DNA of 6,786 nt, taken from NCBI GenBank assembly GCA_017550205.1, contig JAFZPS010000022.1:1-6786 (forward strand), read 5' to 3'. This stretch comes from Bacilli bacterium. Its GTDB lineage: Bacteria > Bacillota_I > Bacilli_A > RF39 > UBA660. A program made the position numbers and the translations under genes. Under the pieces are notes generated by a model that was not told the DNA's origin, ran no database searches, and saw nothing but the letters and a program-made list of their open reading frames with translations. Positions 5,319-6,786 of this stretch are shown here, piece by piece. Each line of letters opens with the position of its first letter. The stretch's first letter is position 1.

Positions 5319-5957
5319 TTATGAACATACAGATAAGTATTCTTCTTTAGAAACTACATTTCCTTCATTATCATAATATATATCATTAAACTTAGTACAA
5401 TAGTTTCCTCCAGAATAATAATCTCTAATATAATCACATTCTGCTGTTATAGAACCAAATACTCTAAGTTTAGCAAGACCTTCTGTATTTCTATCATTCT
5501 TTGTTATTCCTATATTATCCTCTATTTTTTTAATATCTCTTGTCTTTAAGTATTGAATTTCATCCCCATCAACTAAGTGGATACCTGTTCTTTTTCCTTT
5601 ATACTCTTCTACTAATCTTACATAATACTTATATTTATTACCTTTTCTAGTATATACCACTACTGAATCAAACTTATTATATTCTCCACCATTAGGTCCT
5701 TTAACAATATTATCATTATCATCCAAATAATTTAATGAAAATACTACACAATCACCTTTCTTTGGTTTTACAAAAGCTCTATCTTTATTAGCTTTCATTT
5801 TAGCAGCTTCTACCATACTAACTGCATCACTTTTTATTAAATCTAATTTTTGATTATTCATCATACCAGTAATATTAGGAATAGCTACTACCATAATTAT
5901 CCCAATAACTGTGATCATAGCTAATACTTCTATAAAAGTAAATCCATTTTTCTTCAT
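5319..5957 (-). CDS. Type IV prepilin-like protein 2, minor pilin or pseudopilin candidate
   Basis: This 212-residue protein has a minimal leader (MKKNG), a prepilin peptidase site before FTFIEVLAMI with Phe1 and Glu5, and a hydrophobic helix to about residue 27. The soluble domain is Lys/Asp/Tyr-rich and has four cysteines (C70, C174, C187, C211), enough for two disulphides; one is two residues from the C-terminus, as in pilin 1. Beyond the N-terminal helix it looks unlike pilin 1, so it is probably a different subunit rather than a recent copy. Its codons are as A/T-biased as the bulk genome, suggesting lower expression than pilin 1. The ATG at 5957 is preceded by GAAGG about ten bases away, a modest site. 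No terminator separates it from pilin 1, so the two may be partly co-transcribed. Which secretion or pilus machine it serves cannot be told from this window. Confidence 0.88.
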   Translation of the reverse strand: MKKNGFTFIEVLAMITVIGIIMVVAIPNITGMMNNQKLDLIKSDAVSMVEAAKMKANKDRAFVKPKKGDCVVFSLNYLDDNDNIVKGPNGGEYNKFDSVVVYTRKGNKYKYYVRLVEEYKGKRTGIHLVDGDEIQYLKTRDIKKIEDNIGITKNDRNTEGLAKLRVFGSITAECDYIRDYYSGGNYCTKFNDIYYDNEGNVVSKEEYLSVCS

Positions 5958-5978
5958 TTAACCACTACCTTCAAATAT

Positions 5979-5991
5979 ATTATAACATAAA
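5979..5991 (-). promoter_or_regulatory. Pilin 2 promoter, extended -10
   Basis: The minus strand carries TTTATGTTATAAT, identical over 13 bases to the nfo promoter. The TATAAT (5979-5984) is followed after six bases by GAAGG, so the leader would be about 14 bases with the Shine-Dalgarno at its 5' end. The -35 region lies in the end of the upstream gene and is poor. Confidence 0.65.
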
Positions 5992-5995
5992 TTAA

Positions 5996-6786
5996 TTATT
6001 TAATTATCTTTTTTAAATTATTTAATTCCTTTAAACTATTACTAGTAAAATAGTCACTTTCAAATACATTATCATATCTAAATAAAGAAAAACCTCTATA
6101 ATTCTTTAAATTTCTAGATAAAAGTACTTCTCGCATAATAATATTATCATTTAATATCCATTCATCTCTTCCCTCTTTAGCATATTTATCTTCTAACCCA
6201 ACCTTATAAAAAGCTAATGCTATATATAAATCAATATTATTATTAAGTAAACTTTCCCATTCTCTAATAACATTAACATATGCTTTAGTACTATTATAAA
6301 AACCATAATATATTTGAGGCATTATATAATCAATATAATCATTATCTTTCATCCATAAACGTACATCTGCCCTATGATAATTATAATTATTCTCAATATT
6401 ACCATCAGGACTAACTCCAAATAAAACATCTTTCTTATTACATTCACTATGTACTCTTTTAATCATCTTATTAATTATATTTAATTGATACTCTTCTTTA
6501 GAAACATACTCATTTTCTTTTAAATAGTTTTCATAGTCTTTTGTATCAATATCATCACTAGGATAAAAATAATCATCAAATAAAACACCATCTATTTTAT
6601 AATTCAATACTTCTTTTACACCATTAATTATTAGATCTTCTACTTCTCTTTTACTAGGATTTAAATATATTCCATTATTAATATATAAATAATCTGTATT
6701 TATATACTTATATATTAATTCATTACTATTAATAGATTCTATGTTACTAGTAGTTCTAACTCTATATGGATTAATCCAAGCAATTA
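5996..6786 (-). CDS. GHL10/DUF187 family glycoside-hydrolase-like protein, 5' end outside the window
   Basis: The visible 262 residues are the C-terminal part of a glycoside-hydrolase-like protein (GHL10, DUF187, YngK type), a TIM-barrel family thought to act on cell-surface or wall glycans. The frame is open to the right edge: it begins with AWINPYR, a hallmark of the family, so a TTG at 6607 is an internal Leu codon and not the start. Further family-like motifs follow: DGVLFDDYFYP (visible residues 65-75, with the Asp pair of the presumed active site), FGVSPDGN (122-129) and DYIMPQIYYG (152-161). Missing on the right would be the N-terminal part of the barrel and any signal peptide. It ends 38 bases before pilin 2 on the same strand, with no terminator between, so some transcription may continue into the pilin. 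Substrate is unknown; activity for this family is poorly characterised. Confidence 0.88.
   Translation of the reverse strand, partial: IAWINPYRVRTTSNIESINSNELIYKYINTDYLYINNGIYLNPSKREVEDLIINGVKEVLNYKIDGVLFDDYFYPSDDIDTKDYENYLKENEYVSKEEYQLNIINKMIKRVHSECNKKDVLFGVSPDGNIENNYNYHRADVRLWMKDNDYIDYIMPQIYYGFYNSTKAYVNVIREWESLLNNNIDLYIALAFYKVGLEDKYAKEGRDEWILNDNIIMREVLLSRNLKNYRGFSLFRYDNVFESDYFTSNSLKELNNLKKIIK

Noticed and set aside
5296..5322. Plus-strand promoter TTGACA with TATTAT
   Set aside because: The spacer is only 15 bases and the transcript would run antisense to pilin 2 with no plus-strand gene to serve. The TTGACA is better explained as part of the direct repeat.
6605..6607. TTG at 6607 as the start of the right-hand gene
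   Set aside because: The frame stays open to the window edge, and the 59 codons upstream include AWINPYR, a family motif. The TTG is an internal Leu codon.

Overview
The window is about 28% GC by eye, uses A/T-ending codons heavily, and all eight gene ends visible are TAA. TGG encodes Trp and nothing suggests recoding of TGA. A cell-wall transpeptidase, a four-cysteine ribosomal protein L33, endonuclease IV beside a small YqfT-like gene, and type IV pilin-like genes together point to a walled low-GC Firmicute. An uncultured gut Bacilli or Erysipelotrichia-like lineage is my guess; the sequence alone does not fix it.

Layout, left to right. (1) 1-304: rpmG (minus strand) with its own extended -10 promoter, and a ribosome binding site at the window edge for a further gene outside. 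(2) 306-1304: an unrecognised 332-residue protein built from two copies of one domain, ended by a clear terminator. (3) 1345-3393: a class B penicillin-binding protein of the PBP2b/PbpA type. (4) 3394-3442: a 49-base divergent intergenic region. (5) 3443-3700: a small plus-strand gene, the only one on that strand. (6) 3697-4572: nfo, convergent with it, sharing overlapping stop codons and one bidirectional hairpin. (7) 4626-5204 and 5319-5957: two prepilin-like proteins of different size and codon use. (8) 5996-6786: the C-terminal part of a GHL10/DUF187 glycoside-hydrolase-like protein whose start lies beyond the right edge.

Together: the PBP builds wall during growth, the GHL10-like protein probably acts on cell-surface glycans, and the pilins would form a surface filament or pseudopilus. 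nfo is DNA repair and rpmG is translation. No pilus motor, peptidase or platform gene is in the window. There is no RNA gene, insertion sequence, CRISPR array or origin that I can see, and no gene-free stretch over 300 bases.

The points most worth a second look are the duplicated-domain protein (306-1304), the very compact start regions in which the Shine-Dalgarno begins seven bases after the -10 box (nfo, the small gene, pilin 2), and the repeat-rich promoter in front of pilin 1.
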